Shown one piece after another: positions 33,063 through 44,861 of a DNA stretch of 64,000 bases (positions are counted from its first letter, which is position 1; each line of letters starts with the position of its first letter). The stretch spans positions 1 through 64,000 of the forward strand of contig JAHQIW010002051.1 of assembly GCA_019055375.1 (NCBI GenBank), written 5' to 3'. The stretch comes from Parelaphostrongylus tenuis. Lineage: Eukaryota > Nematoda > Chromadorea > Rhabditida > Metastrongylidae. The position numbers and the translations under genes are program-made. The notes under the pieces were generated by a model that saw nothing but the letters and a program-made list of their open reading frames with translations, did not search any database and was not told where the DNA came from.

Positions 33063-35086
33063 AGCAGTGAGAATATAATTGTGTTGCACATTCAAGTATT
33101 TTCGCTGGGCACAGCTTTTCTCTCAGACTTCCAGTAATCATTCGATAGCACAAATGTCGTCAATTCCAGTAACATCTTGTCCTTTAAGAAGAAATTTTCA
33201 GTGTATGATTACAGCTAAGAAGTATAGGGTTTCGTACTCGGCGCGCATCGCAAGCCACATGTGAGTTGCACTCTGCTGTGGACACGGCGCCGAGTGCGAA
33301 GCTCAATATTCTTTTAGTTGTAACCAAAACTTAAAAGTTTTTTTTGAAATCCAAACGTATCATTGGCAGCGTTGGGGATTTGGGCAACTGAATGGGTACT
33401 TAAGGTGCGATAAAAAGGTGTGTCTAGCGAAAGACTCTCAAATATGAAGTGAAATTTCATCTTTACTATTACACTATGGTATAGAAACTATTCAAAGATG
33501 AAAAAGACATTGTTATAGGTTTTTCAAGGTGCAAGAAGGAAAAAGTATGCAATTTTTATACTCCGCAAGAAGTGTTTCTACTTCCGTTTTGAATCAACCT
33601 TCTTCATTTCGATTGTGGATATCCCAACACTTTCGCAATCGCTTTGTTTTCCAATATTCACAACCTGCGAATATCTTCGAGGTTTTCTATGTGTGTAACA
33701 TCGGCTGCTACTCAGAGAGTTTTGGTCTTTTTCGCAAGTATCATTGAGTATTGGTCTCGTTGATCTGATTCTCCTTGGAAACCAAAGATGACTGTACTAC
33801 ATTTTTCTCTGCGTGAATATGAAAGAGTTGGACCTGAACGAGTTTGGTACCAATTCATCGTCATCTGAAGGACAAGATAATTAATTAGGTGAAAGAAAGT
33901 TCATCGTGATTGTGGTGATTACACCACTTCTATCAGAGTAATCGTTTGAGCAGCAGAGGTTTCTATCTATAAGTCACAGCGTGAAACGTGCTCTCTAGTT
34001 GAAGGTGAAATAAACTGCAAAGCAATGCAATAGAAAAATCCAACCGGATAGTTTCACAGTCGATGTTCACATATAGTACGCACTAATTCTTGACTCCTTT
34101 TGTCGGTGAATGTGTCCAGATTCATGCCTGACTGTGAATGTAGCTTGGAAATTGTTTTTCTTGTCACAGACTGTATAACACCTACTGAGTACGGAACCTT
34201 TTGGCAGTAGAATGATAATAACCAAAAATTCGAACTGACATCGAAAGATCTAGAGAATTTGGAATGTCTACTAATTCACTAATAGACTGCTATACTGTCG
34301 ACAGCGCCGCAAAAATTTTTGTGATGTCAGGAGCCACTCGTGTGAATAGCCGAATTGATCGTAATCGACGTTATCATCTTAATCTAATACAATGCAGAAG
34401 ACAATAAATGAAGGTCAGCTGAAGATAAACTAAGTTATGCAAGCACTAGGGCCAACTATGAAATATTACACTAAAATGTGAAAACTTCTCCATTTTCTTG
34501 ATTTTACCACGCTAACGATATCCTACCAAGCAAATTCAGCACGGCATACATTTCACTGATTCCAAACGTATAATCGTGATTAACATTGAAACGGCAGTGT
34601 CTAGCTAACAACCGAATAATGTTTGATTGGTGGTCAATAGGCGCTTCTCTCGCGGTGTTTCCTTATTCTTTTACGCTATCATTTTCTATATAGGGTTTGG
34701 TTTTTGCTTATCCTTTTTTCAAATTGCCCTTCTTGATTACAGATTTTTGCCCCCTTTAGGCTTCATGTGCTTCATATTTTTGTAACCCTCTGTAATTTTA
34801 AAGGATACATGTTTGTTGTTTCGAAGTGTTCGAAAAATTCTTTGATTTTCAGCATCTCCGTTGACTTACGACGAATGTATCACTTAATATTTTCACAACC
34901 CTGATTCAATAATTACTTTTTATTTCCTTCCATGTAAATAGATAGCAAAATAGTGTCTTCAGTGGAAGTGAAAGAATTGCCCATGAGAGGTACTTTCTGT
35001 CGCCATGACAGTGAAAGAGAGCTACTTTTAAGTTCGCTAGCATCTTATCAACTTTTAAGGCTTGCAAATGAGAATATTTATTTCAG
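33063..35086. other. Unassigned AT-rich DNA
   Basis: No repeat family or convincing exon was recognised over about 2 kb. A 72-codon plus ORF at 33,529-33,747 has no motif. Upstream exons of the 35.1-kb candidate gene would be expected here, but I could not identify them. Confidence 0.35.
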
Positions 35087-35343
35087 TGCTCGAGACGAAA
35101 TCCATGGGTGCACTTCTGAGCCCACGATCTAGCGATATTTCACCTGTTATGCTTGATAATGATGAGCAAAATCCTCCGCGACCGGCAACAGCTCCGAATC
35201 AGAATACGGTGAGGAGTGATGGATATTTGCTGTTTTATGAAAGCTTCAACAGTACTGTTTAGACCGCAAATTGTTCTTCGTCGCCATCGCCGTCTGTAGA
35301 TGAAATGATGCCGTTGTTCACGAAAGAGGGCGGCTCTCGCTGA
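35087..35343 (+). CDS. Candidate last two exons of an unknown host gene
   Basis: Exon 35,087-35,208 follows the acceptor ATATTTATTTCAG and ends at ACG|GTGAGG. A 54-bp intron ends CTGTTTAG. Exon 35,263-35,343 continues in phase 0 and stops at TGA. The product tail is hydrophilic and rich in Ser, Pro and Asn (LLSPRSSDISPVMLDNDEQ, then SSSPSPSVDEMMPLFTKEGG), which suits a disordered C-terminal tail. Both splice sites and the intron length are typical of nematodes. No family is recognised. A second frame in the last exon is also open past the stop, so an alternative ending cannot be excluded. Confidence 0.38.
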
Positions 35344-36065
35344 TCGCGCGAATTCATTGCTGTATTCAACAAAGCTAAATCCTCTCGTGAATATTCTGAT
35401 TCTTCCACACAAGGTAGTTAGTGTCATACACTGTTAAGTTTTTTATTTTAGTGTTTTAGTGATCAAAAATTCTATGATACCAGGTTTGAAAGAAGGTTTC
35501 ATCGTTCGATAAAACATTTCAAATTTATGCATACATTCACACAACAAACAGACAACATCTTGTATTCCTCAGAATACAGGCCATCATTATCCACCACTTT
35601 TTCCCATCGACCCCCACGTTTCGGATCTGATCGAAGTACTACTCCTTCGATTTCGAATTGAAGAACTCTTAACATGCTTCTCCAACTTCATCGAAAGAGA
35701 CAAATCGGCGACCTTCCAAAAAGTGTTGCATTAGTCGGAGAAGACCGTAATCATCAATCAAACTGCAATCGACTTTTAGAGTAGGATATCCGTATAGCGT
35801 TTATTGTACATCTTGACCAGCCATAAGAGAACCAAAGGCGGCATTAGTTGCATTTTGAGTATGTTACGGCTTTTATCAGAGTTGCAATAAGGGAAGCTTT
35901 CAAATTTCGGGTTGTTCCCTTTCATTTACAAGAATGCGCATCCGTGATCTGCAGCAATCAGATCTACGTTTTAACCAATTAATTGTTTTCAAGGAACAAC
36001 TTAAAACGTCCAACGAAGATTATCCATGTAACCCACATTAATGTACAAAAAACGCTTGATGTGTC
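35344..36065. other. Unassigned DNA, nothing supported
   Basis: AT-rich sequence with no ORF of note, no match to the repeat families seen elsewhere in the window and no RNA-like structure that I could find. Confidence 0.4.
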
Positions 36066-36420
36066 ATATTTCGTAATCATTATTTGAGCCAATTTGTCAT
36101 GTGGTCTGTCAAATAGGCTGAGCTATAAGACCTGATTTACGTGCTTCGACCTTGACGGTCTCATCAGTCGTGCGGTACCCTTCGTCTTTTGCCATTCCTC
36201 TCAAGGCGTTCAATTCCCTATACTATGATTAGGCAATCACGAACATTGCACACTGTATGTCAAGAGCCTTTATCACTGAACACACAGTGTTGTGCACTCG
36301 ATTGCTCGTGGCTGGTATCGTTATTATATCATACCTTTCTGCAAGTGTTTTCTTAATCTGCAAATGTTTTCCAGCCCACGCTCAATCTTCAACGTATTTC
36401 GTCATTATTATTTGAGCTAT
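36066..36420. mobile_element. P-family element, single-arm copy P4
   Basis: Starts ATTATTTGAGCCAATTTGTCATGTGGTCTGTCAA in two family blocks and runs through GTGCTTCGACC and GTGTTGTGCACTCGATTGC to the centre sequence GTGTTTTCTTAATCTG. The return arm is nearly absent: only ATTATTTGAGC near 36,407 recalls the terminus. Probably a deletion derivative. Confidence 0.7.
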
Positions 36421-37735
36421 TCGTTTTCTCGCATACACCACTTATGAATTTCTTCAAACTTTTTCATGTGCACAAATTAGTGATACTAGAGGAATTTCCG
36501 TTTTGTTCGCAAATGACTGATTTCAGCGTGATGATTCTCCTAGAGAATTCGGTTGGACCGTGCTCTAGCTTCACCACGTAATGTGAAGGAGTGACTGGAG
36601 CCTAAGCAATTTCGATGTGAAATTGTCAACTTCGCATTCTACCACTACGCTATCAACTACAGCAGAAGAAGTCTCTATCGAGCTCAAATAAAAGCTGACT
36701 GGTTGAAGATGAAGCATATTGCGCAACAATACAGTAGTAAAACGTAACTAAATAGCTTAATGATTAAGTGTTCGCATGTCACAGATATCGACTCTTTCAT
36801 TGGATTCGTCTCTTTTGCCGGCACAAGTGTTTTAAATTCATGTCTCGATCTGTATGAGGGCTTGATAATCGCGTTTTATCTTCATTAATAAATAATGCCA
36901 TGTCTGTGCAGCTTTTCTGGAATTAAGACAATTCGCTAATGATTTTCATATCTCCAGCGCAAACATCTGTAGTCTTTGTGAACCTAAGAGATAGGTACTG
37001 TTTTACAGCTATTTTTCTTTCCTGACTGCAAGGTCAATCTTGCTGATGACAAGAGCTACTGTAACAGTACTGCATCCGTTTTGACGTAATCCGTGTGATT
37101 GTAATATTATGTGAGAGAGAGTACATGAAGGTTAGAATAGTTGAGAAAAATGCGGCAACAATGTCATATTCACCTCGTTCTCTAAGTTTACGTTTTGCCA
37201 CAAGTGACCGTCACGAAATCCAACCTTTATGGAGTGAGAAATTTTTCTGAGTTACTTATATTATAACAATCTTTTCACGACCGTTTCTCGCTTCATTATT
37301 CTTTATTCATTTAGTATATGAATGCACATTACATTGTGTGATGAAGAGGCTGTTTCAGTTGAGACATCTTTCAAGGCAGATCAGAGGAGCCAGATTGCCA
37401 GAACGATTGCAGTGTTTCTTGATAAATAAGGTGAATTTAATATAGAAATCGTATTAATAACGAAATTTCATGATAATATCACATGAGGAAATTGAGTGGT
37501 AGATGGAAATTCCACCTAAGCTGACAGTAGAACCCGCGTTCCACACATACCGGGCGCGCGCTACGACTACACCACCAAGGCGGCCTCTAATCCACCATTC
37601 ATTCTTCAAGATTTCTCTATCATAACTATCAGCTATCAGTCTCTTAGGTATAGCTGAGGCATCATAGCACTAAGAAAAAGCAGTAAAGACTTAAGTATTA
37701 TTGGATTTATAGCACCACGTAGATGGCTGAGATGG
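36421..37735 (-). repeat. E1 repeat, partial copy C4
   Basis: Reversed E1. 36,440-36,840 matches C3 58,200-58,700; 36,850-37,030 matches C3 59,370-59,510; 37,040-37,735 matches C2 44,640 down to 43,930. At 36,836-36,868, where C1-C3 carry several hundred bases of P element, C4 has only about 30 bp (an apparently unoccupied site). It carries the reversed tRNA-like block at 37,508-37,583. Confidence 0.8.
37508..37583 (-). other. tRNA-like block inside E1 copy C4
   Basis: Minus strand GGTGGTGTAGTCGTAGCGCG (good A-box), then GCGGGTTCTACTGTCAG (partial B-box). Homologous to 44,068-44,150 in C2. It may be an internal RNA polymerase III promoter or an old SINE head; it is not a foldable tRNA as far as I can tell. 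Confidence 0.4.
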
Positions 37736-38675
37736 TGAGGTGTGTACATGATAAGAATCTTGGACATGGTTGAATCATTTAGTGATCTTCTGTATCCAAG
37801 CAATGTTTCACCGAAGAACTCGAGAAACAGAGAAGACGAAGACTCACAGCGAAGACGAGCACCTGTGGATGATCTAGATGAATCATCTGCTTTGATGAAG
37901 AAGAAGATATTGAAACGCTTCCCAAGCGGAGATCATTTATCAGTCGTGATCAGGTCGATTATAAAGGGAACTAAGTTGATCAATAATTCTCATTTGGTTA
38001 ACTTAACATGGTTATCGTCATTTTCAACGCCGGTTCGAGTCGACTGTCCACTGTCGTTCGTACTAGTTGTGGATCTTTCTCTTGATAAGCGTTGGAGTCG
38101 AATCTTCTTCTATGTAGTCGACTGAAGAAGCTCTGTCGGCGATATTTGTATGAACACAAAGGCTTTTATGTCAATTACCAGAGCACATTTCCCACATATT
38201 TTGTGGAACTTCGTCCAAAGTTTCTTCGAAATATGCCTTTGATTACGGCTTGACAGAGAAATGATGGCGTATGTGGACTTTTATCAATAACTACTGATAA
38301 CAACACTCGAATGGTTGATTACTTTGTTTTCACCTTGCAAGATTGTGCTCGCAGATTCTGAACTTTTCTATGTAATACATTTTGAATAATGATAGTGAAG
38401 CTACATACTGAGAGACGAACGTGATTTTTAGCTTTATCTCATAATTTAGAATATCATAATATCACTTATAGTTTAATATTTATGTAATCTAGAAGATTAT
38501 GTTATCCCTTCTAGTGATTTGTTTTTCTCAACATATCCGCTTCCATTCGGCCTCACTATCAACATACACCAAGCGTTATAATATTTTAATTCCAGTCTTT
38601 TTTTAACCTCAACACAACCGATCAATAATAGTTCCTTCTTGATCTGTCTAGTAACACGTAGATATGAATGAGATT
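37736..38675. other. F repeat copy and unassigned AT-rich DNA
   Basis: 37,890-38,130 holds F repeat sequence (TTCGAGTCGACTGTCCACTG, GAGTCGAATCTTCTTC). A 127-codon plus ORF (37,742-38,125) overlaps it, but the frame is not kept in other F copies, so I do not call a gene. 38,130-38,675 shows nothing I can support. Confidence 0.4.
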
Positions 38676-39090
38676 CTATAGGTTAACGTTTTGACGTCTT
38701 CGTCTTCCAAAGGCTATTTTTAGAGCAATTTTTGCAAAATTACATTTCATTTGTGATAGCGAAATACTCTCGTGAACTAACCCTCGTGGCGAAAGCGCAG
38801 ACTTTGTTAATGTCATTCTTGAAAATTGCAATGAAGTCAAACCACACTCATATAAAGAAAAGCTGATGATTTTTGGCACTTTACCTATGAGATTAGAATG
38901 TGCCACTAACGCCGGAGATTTATAAGCACTCATCAGATCATCTGGTTTGAAAATATCTTAGAAAATTGTACTGAATCGCCTCCAAATATCAATAATCTCC
39001 AAGAAAACGGCTCAAATTCACGTTTACCAGGTAGTGCGATTTTCAAAGCTTCAAGGACACTTCTAGAGGTGCTATATCCGATCTGTTGAT
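38676..39090 (-). repeat. E3 repeat, copy 3
   Basis: Minus strand ATGAGTGCTTATAAATCTCC, GTGGCACATTCTAATCTCAT and CTTTCGCCACGAGGGTTAG correspond to 10,960-11,110. Diverged from the other two copies, and not attached to an RTE tail, so E3 exists independently of the chimeric unit. Confidence 0.65.
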
Positions 39091-39094
39091 GACC

Positions 39095-39310
39095 GCTGCG
39101 GCGCTGGTGGAGTCAAGCTCAATTCCCAACTCCCACCGGCAGTCAACATCAACGCCCCATGGAACGAACACAGGCAGGCTAACCTCAAGATTGCAAGAGG
39201 AATGATGCAACCAGTATTCTACTTCAATAAGAAGACGAAACAACGAATCAAATGCTGGAAGCACTGAGATCCAAACAGTGAAAGATAACGGATCAATAAA
39301 GTGTCTAGAA
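39095..39310 (+). mobile_element. SINE-A copy 9
   Basis: The head is largely eroded (GCGGCGCTGGTGGAGTCAAG). Body GGCAGTCAACATCAACGCCCC and CAGTATTCTACTTCAATAAG, tail GCACTGAGATCCAAACAGTG and GGATCAATAAAGTGTC. Confidence 0.55.
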
Positions 39311-39319
39311 AGTCAAAAT

Positions 39320-41037
39320 ACTTCGATTATCAAAAGTCAATTATCCGCAGTCGTTTATCCTTGCAGTGATTCTTCAAACGACCATGCAGACAATGGTTCA
39401 TAAAGAGTACGAGTGACCGTGGATAGTCGACTCGAATCATCGGCTCCGAAGGTGGCGAAGACCTCGAAATGAAAACCGAGTAAAGGTTGTTATGAACCTT
39501 GTGATTATCTTGGTCATCAAAAGAAATATTACTAATGTGAATTTATATTGCTCAACTCCTTTAAAGAAAAGATGTAAACTGTTCTGTTAGGGGCAATGCC
39601 CTCGTAATTTCCCCTCCAAAGAAATCATATAAAAGATTGTTTTGAAAATTTGACAAAACCGCAATTGTCAACAAGAGTCCGAATTTGAAGGCCATCGGAG
39701 CAGTTACACTCAAGTAATGCCTATTAATCCAACACAATTCGTTTCCCCAAAAGAGGCGGAAAGACTTGGAAATAAAACGTCTACTTTTGTAATTATATCA
39801 TGTGAGTTCCGTTTTCTACATATTTTCGTTTACTTCTTTAACAAACTCATTTCCGCTGTAGGTTTACTCTTTCAGTGAGGCTAAATGGGCCATCTGCATT
39901 TTTTCCTGAGCTTGATTTTTAGTGACGTCACTCTGCAAACGATGACTTGAAAACCTACTCCGTCTGCTTGCCAGCAAAGAACATCAATGAGGAGGTTAGT
40001 GACGGATCAGATGACACCATGTACGATAATCTATTTGTCGAAGCTCAAGGCTGTGAAGATAATAATTCAGGAGATGAAGTACAAGAAGCATGTTAATGTT
40101 ACAAGTTGCGATTTGTTCGCAGAGCAAACAAATATTTGTGGAGTACAAATGGATGTTGTTTGGGAAAAAACGACCCTCATATAGAAGAAGTTTATTAAAC
40201 GTGCATCGCTATTCAGAATATTAGTGGCCTTATGGTGGCGTAAAGATGAGCTCGAAAGGATCTTACGATTATTGTGTTGACCAATGGCAGATTTGATTGA
40301 TCGCATGTAAAGGGCCTCATGGATTTTGCTGACCAAGTGCCTGCTCATTCCCCATTTATAAGAAAGAAATGTAAATGATACGTTTATTCTCCTCCTTCCT
40401 CGTTTTGCAATGTCTGATTTCATTGTTCAGATATGCACGATTGTTTGTCAGTTTGATCGCGCATACAAGTTTCATGAACGCCTGGAGAATTTACAACGAC
40501 TACGTGAGGGAAATCGAATTCAGCACGTCTAAGTGGTACGTGTAACTGAGCTACGTGAGGGAAAATTGTTGCACTGTTGTTTATATATAGGCAGATTGTC
40601 GTCTTTGACGATTGTAAGAAATGTTAAGCGTTGAATAAATATTCTGGTAGGACGTTCAGGATATGCGATAAGTGTAAGAGAGGCTCAGAATAATAATTTT
40701 TTTCTAATCAGCAACTCCTGAGGCTATATCCTCAGTTAACTCTGAAGGCTTTAGATAGTAGCGCGTTCTTAACAAAGGATGGAAATCATTCATGCGCGAA
40801 GTTGCAAAAATACACGCCATAATTACAGACAAAACTATTACTAGTGTTTTTCGTGGAAACCTTGATGAAACCTCGAAACCATACTGTTGTGGCTAATTTT
40901 ATATTTTCACTACAATTTAGTAGTTGAAGTTTAATATTTCGAGCTACCATGACAGGTTCAATGAAACTAAATATCGAATGTCTTATCCAAAACGAAAGAT
41001 CTGAACTACTCTCAATATAGGTAAATTTATATAAGCT
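39320..41037. other. Mostly unassigned DNA; F repeat at 39,370-39,480
   Basis: Minus-strand F sequence (GATGATTCGAGTCGACTATCC) lies at 39,400-39,450. ORFs of 65-118 codons around 39,987-40,423 lie on both strands over the same bases and have no motif. The RTE insertion begins at the right end. Confidence 0.4.
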
Positions 41038-41051
41038 ATAGCTGCCTGAAA
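41038..41051 (+). repeat. Target-site duplication, left, of RTE R4
   Basis: ATAGCTGCCTGAAA here is repeated exactly at 43,628-43,641. The first two bases of the right copy could also belong to the RTE tail repeat, so the duplication is 12-14 bp. Confidence 0.95.
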
Positions 41052-43629
41052 CGATGTGGTTCTATGCCAGCTTTGACCATCTTCGTTGCTTACGCACCAA
41101 CATCAAGCTATGACGAAGACGAAGTCGAAGCGTTCTATATGGACCTCGAAAAATTCTTCAGAGAAGATCATACATTCTTCAAGGTCATTGTCGGAGATTT
41201 TAACGCAAAAATTGGACCTAGAAGAACGTCTGAAGAATGTCACATAGGGACCCACGGACTAGAATGGAATGAACAGGGTGAGAGGCTATCTGAGTTTATC
41301 ATGACGACCCAAACCATCCATGGTAACTCGCAATTCCAAAAGCCTCTCTCTCAGCGATGGACGTGGGAGTCTCCCAATGGAGAGTACCATAACGAAATAG
41401 ATCACATCATAGTAAATCGAAGGTTTTGCCTGACCGACGTCGCTGTTGTTCCCAAGTTCTACACGGGATCAGACCATCGCCTCCTTCGCGCAACGTTCCG
41501 ATTTTCGAGGAGAGGAGAGAAAGCCGCTAAATACAAACAACGAAGTCCCAGAACTATTATAAACTGGGATGAATTCAAATCATTAGTCGGCTCTTGGGAA
41601 GATACCGTTGTCGACAACATCGACGAAGAATACGATCGACTCGTTGAATATCTTCACGTTGGCGCTAAAAAAGCCGAAAGTCCTAAGGTCACGAAGAGAC
41701 GCTTGTCTCCGCAGACACTCGAGCTGATACGTCAACGTGGAATCGCACGAGCCGCAGGCAACCGAAACCTTACGTCCGAACTTGCGAAACGATGCAGAGA
41801 AGCGATAAAAGAAGACCTTAAAGAGAGAAGAGCAGCAGTTATGGCAGAAGCTGCAGAAGCTGGGAAGAGCATTCGCAAAGCCCAGCGAGGCTTCGCCAAC
41901 TATAAGACCAAGATGATTGCACTCCGATACCCTGACGGGACACTTACAGCTTCCAGAAGGGCTATGGAGAAAATCATCCACCAGTACTACTCGGATCTCT
42001 TCGCTAGCCATGTTCTCTTACCGTCATATAAATTGAAAGAGGACGAATATGTCGTTCCACCGGTCCTTCCTTCCGAAATCCGACATGCTATATCGTCGGT
42101 GAAAAACAGAACAACACCCGGTCCAGACAGGATTAGACCAGAACACCTGAAGAACCTACCGCCAGTTCTCATCAACACCCTGGCTCGGCTCTTCACTCGC
42201 TACCTGTCAGAATGCAAGGTCCCTATTCAATGGAAAACCAGCAAGACCGTATTGTTGTTCAAAAAGGGAGACCTTCACGACATAGGCAATTATCGCCCAA
42301 TCTGCTTGCTGTCCGTTGTCTATAAACTCTTTACTCGAGTCATCCTGAACAGGATTGACAGAACACTGGACGAAGGACAGCCATGCGAACAAGCAGGGTT
42401 CAGAAAAGGATTTAGTACCATGGACCACATCCACACGATCACAAGACTCATTGAAGTTTCGCGAGAGTACAAACAACCACTCTGTCTCACTTTTATCGAT
42501 CTGAAGAAAGCCTTTGACTCAGTGGAAACAGAAGCGGTTATAGAGGCTCTGGATAACCAGGGCGTCCCTACTCGGTACATAATGATCCTTCGTGAGCTTT
42601 ATAAAGATTTCACGACCAGAATATCTCCATTCTACAATAATATCACCATTGACGTAAGAAGAGGGGTTCGACAAGGCGATACAATATCGCCAAAACTATT
42701 CACTGCCACCCTACAAAACGTCATGCGAACATTAGAATGGGACGAAATGGGAGTGAAAATTGACGGTCGACAATTAAACCATCTTCGCTTTGCTGACGAT
42801 ATCGTTCTCATAACACCAAACATCAGCCAAGCGGAACGAATGTTGACTGATTTCGACAACGCCTGTGGAAAGATCGGTCTTCAACTGAATCTAACGAAAA
42901 CAATGTTCATGAGGAACGGATGGGTTTCTAATGCCCCATTCACGCTCAACGGAACGACAATTTCCGAATGCTCCAGTTACATCTATCTAGGTCGTGAAAT
43001 CAACATGATGAACGACCTAGCCCCAGAGTTGAGCAGGAGGAAACGAGCGGCTTGGGGAACGTTTAAGAGCATCGAAGATGTAGTGAAGAGGACAAAGAAC
43101 ATCCGACTCCGTGCCCACCTTTTCGACTCGACAATTATCCCTGCCCTAACGTATGCAGCAGAAACCTGGTCGCTACGTAAGCAGGATGAAAGATCACTTG
43201 CCGTTATCGAACGCGCAGTCGAAAGGTCGATGCTAGGAGTATCTCGTATTTCGCAAATGAGACAAAGGATCCGAACTTCCGACCTACGTCAACGATCGAA
43301 AATCAGAGACGCCGTTCTACACGCCAGGATATCGAAAATAAGGTGGGCCGGACACGTGATGCGCTTCAACGACAACCGATGGACGAGAGCCGTTACCGAC
43401 TGGATTCCTCGGGACGTCAAGCGCTCTAAAGGAAGACCACTGACCCGTTGGTCCGATTTCTTCACGAAAGCGATGGAAGAAAGATATGATGCTCAGCGAA
43501 TTCCTAGAGCAAGGAGGACCCACTGGGCTACTCTTGCACGCGATAGGGAAAAATGGAAGAGTTGCTGGTACCCGCTCGAGTCACTCGACGATCAACGGGA
43601 CGACAGGTGATACAGGTGATACAGGTGAT
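41052..43629 (+). mobile_element. RTE-type LINE R4, 5'-truncated, nearly complete RT
   Basis: The insertion lies between the duplicated ATAGCTGCCTGAAA sites. It starts in the middle of the endonuclease domain (in-frame codons RCGS precede the first Met), carries one long ORF, and ends in three perfect tandem ACAGGTGAT units (43,603-43,629). The ORF's TGA stop (43,608-43,610) lies inside the first tail unit, so there is no 3' UTR to speak of. This tail repeat marks all the other RTE copies in the window. Truncation removes the promoter and N-terminus, so it cannot be autonomous. Confidence 0.95.
41064..43610 (+). CDS. RTE retrotransposon endonuclease/reverse transcriptase (848 aa, N-truncated)
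   Basis: In an intact element this polyprotein nicks target DNA and primes reverse transcription of the element's RNA there. What remains of the APE-type endonuclease shows GDFNAKIG (residues 44-51), IDHI (112-115) and SDHR (136-139); the N-terminal third with the first catalytic residues is missing. A linker of about 200 residues rich in Lys, Arg and Glu leads to the RT domain: [33 protein letters not shown] with catalytic D479, [12 protein letters not shown], and FADD with D578/D579. The C-terminal region ([15 protein letters not shown] to [11 protein letters not shown]) is the usual extension in nematode RTE proteins. The frame is intact throughout. The Met at 41,064 is an internal codon, not the real start, and expression is unlikely. 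Confidence 0.93.
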   Translation: MPALTIFVAYAPTSSYDEDEVEAFYMDLEKFFREDHTFFKVIVGDFNAKIGPRRTSEECHIGTHGLEWNEQGERLSEFIMTTQTIHGNSQFQKPLSQRWTWESPNGEYHNEIDHIIVNRRFCLTDVAVVPKFYTGSDHRLLRATFRFSRRGEKAAKYKQRSPRTIINWDEFKSLVGSWEDTVVDNIDEEYDRLVEYLHVGAKKAESPKVTKRRLSPQTLELIRQRGIARAAGNRNLTSELAKRCREAIKEDLKERRAAVMAEAAEAGKSIRKAQRGFANYKTKMIALRYPDGTLTASRRAMEKIIHQYYSDLFASHVLLPSYKLKEDEYVVPPVLPSEIRHAISSVKNRTTPGPDRIRPEHLKNLPPVLINTLARLFTRYLSECKVPIQWKTSKTVLLFKKGDLHDIGNYRPICLLSVVYKLFTRVILNRIDRTLDEGQPCEQAGFRKGFSTMDHIHTITRLIEVSREYKQPLCLTFIDLKKAFDSVETEAVIEALDNQGVPTRYIMILRELYKDFTTRISPFYNNITIDVRRGVRQGDTISPKLFTATLQNVMRTLEWDEMGVKIDGRQLNHLRFADDIVLITPNISQAERMLTDFDNACGKIGLQLNLTKTMFMRNGWVSNAPFTLNGTTISECSSYIYLGREINMMNDLAPELSRRKRAAWGTFKSIEDVVKRTKNIRLRAHLFDSTIIPALTYAAETWSLRKQDERSLAVIERAVERSMLGVSRISQMRQRIRTSDLRQRSKIRDAVLHARISKIRWAGHVMRFNDNRWTRAVTDWIPRDVKRSKGRPLTRWSDFFTKAMEERYDAQRIPRARRTHWATLARDREKWKSCWYPLESLDDQRDDR

Positions 43630-44067
43630 AGCTGCCTGAAAAATATCATGCAAGATGGTTTACGATGGTAAGGAAGACTCTAGACATACGAGGAACTACG
43701 AGCAAACGACCACGCTAAAACAGCCCTCTATGGCTTACTAGTTGTGGTTTGGCAATCGCTTTTGTGGTAAAACGCCAGCTAATTCCTCGTAGTATTACAC
43801 TACTTACTCCATACTTTCAGCACACGTGATAGAAACCTGTCAAATTCTGTTACTGCCTGTAAAAATTCTCTTACTCCAGACCTTCGAGCGTTCATTACCT
43901 GTCACCAATTTTCGACACTGTAACATCTCAGCTGTCTATGTGATATTATAAATCCAAGGATTCTAATGTTTTACTACTTTTTCGCAGTGTTATGATGTTT
44001 CAGACATACCTAAGAGATTTGTGGCTGATATGATGGGGGATCTTGAAGAATAAATGGTGGGTTAGCG

Positions 44068-44150
44068 GTGGCTTTTGTGGTGTAGTGGTAGCACGCGCCA
44101 CGGTACACGTGTGACGCGATTTCTACGGGTTTTACTCCTACCTAAAGTAG
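44068..44150 (+). other. tRNA-like block inside E1 copy C2
   Basis: GGTGTAGTGGTAGCACGCGCC is a good A-box/D-arm; ACGGGTTTTACTCC is a weak B-box about 45 bp later. The same block occurs reversed in C4. Confidence 0.4.
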
Positions 44151-44861
44151 AATGCTTGTCACCCACTCAAGTCTCTTATGTAATATTATTATAGAACTTC
44201 TTCTTCAAAGACTACTACTTTAGTTAAATTCACCTTCTTTATAAGACAGCAATCGTCCACTCAATCTAGCACCTCCGATGCCTTGGAAGATGTCCCAACT
44301 GAAACAACCTCTTCATCACATCATGTAATACACATTCATCTACGAATATGAATGATGGATAATGAAGGGAGAAAACGGTCGTAAAAAGATCGTTCTAATA
44401 AAAGTAATCAGAAAACATTCTCACTCTACAAAGGCTGGAATTCGTGATGGTCGTTCGTGAGAAATCGTAAACATTAGAGAACGGAGTGGAACGCGACATC
44501 TTTGTCACTCAGTTCTTGATTTTTTTCACCTTCATGTACTGTCTCTCACATAATATAGGATTCAGATGGTTACGTCGTGGACGGTTAGAAATCAATATTC
44601 TTACGTGAAGCTCCTTTCATGAACGAGCTTGACCCTGCAGTGGTGAAACAAAAATAGTCTCAAAAGTATGCATCCCTAAGGTTCACAAGGACTACGGATG
44701 TTTGCGCTGAAGATTTGAAAACCACTAGCGAGATCGTTATAATTCCAGAAAAGCTGTACCGGAATGGCATTATTTATCAATGTAGATAAAAAGCGATAAT
44801 TAACCCACATTCAGATCCAAGCATAAGCTAAAAGACTTGCCAGAAAACTATTTTTGAGCGA

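Noticed and set aside
41064..41066. ATG at 41,064 as the true start of the RTE protein
   Set aside because: The frame is open upstream to the target-site duplication and the protein begins in the middle of the endonuclease domain. The Met is internal and the element is 5'-truncated.
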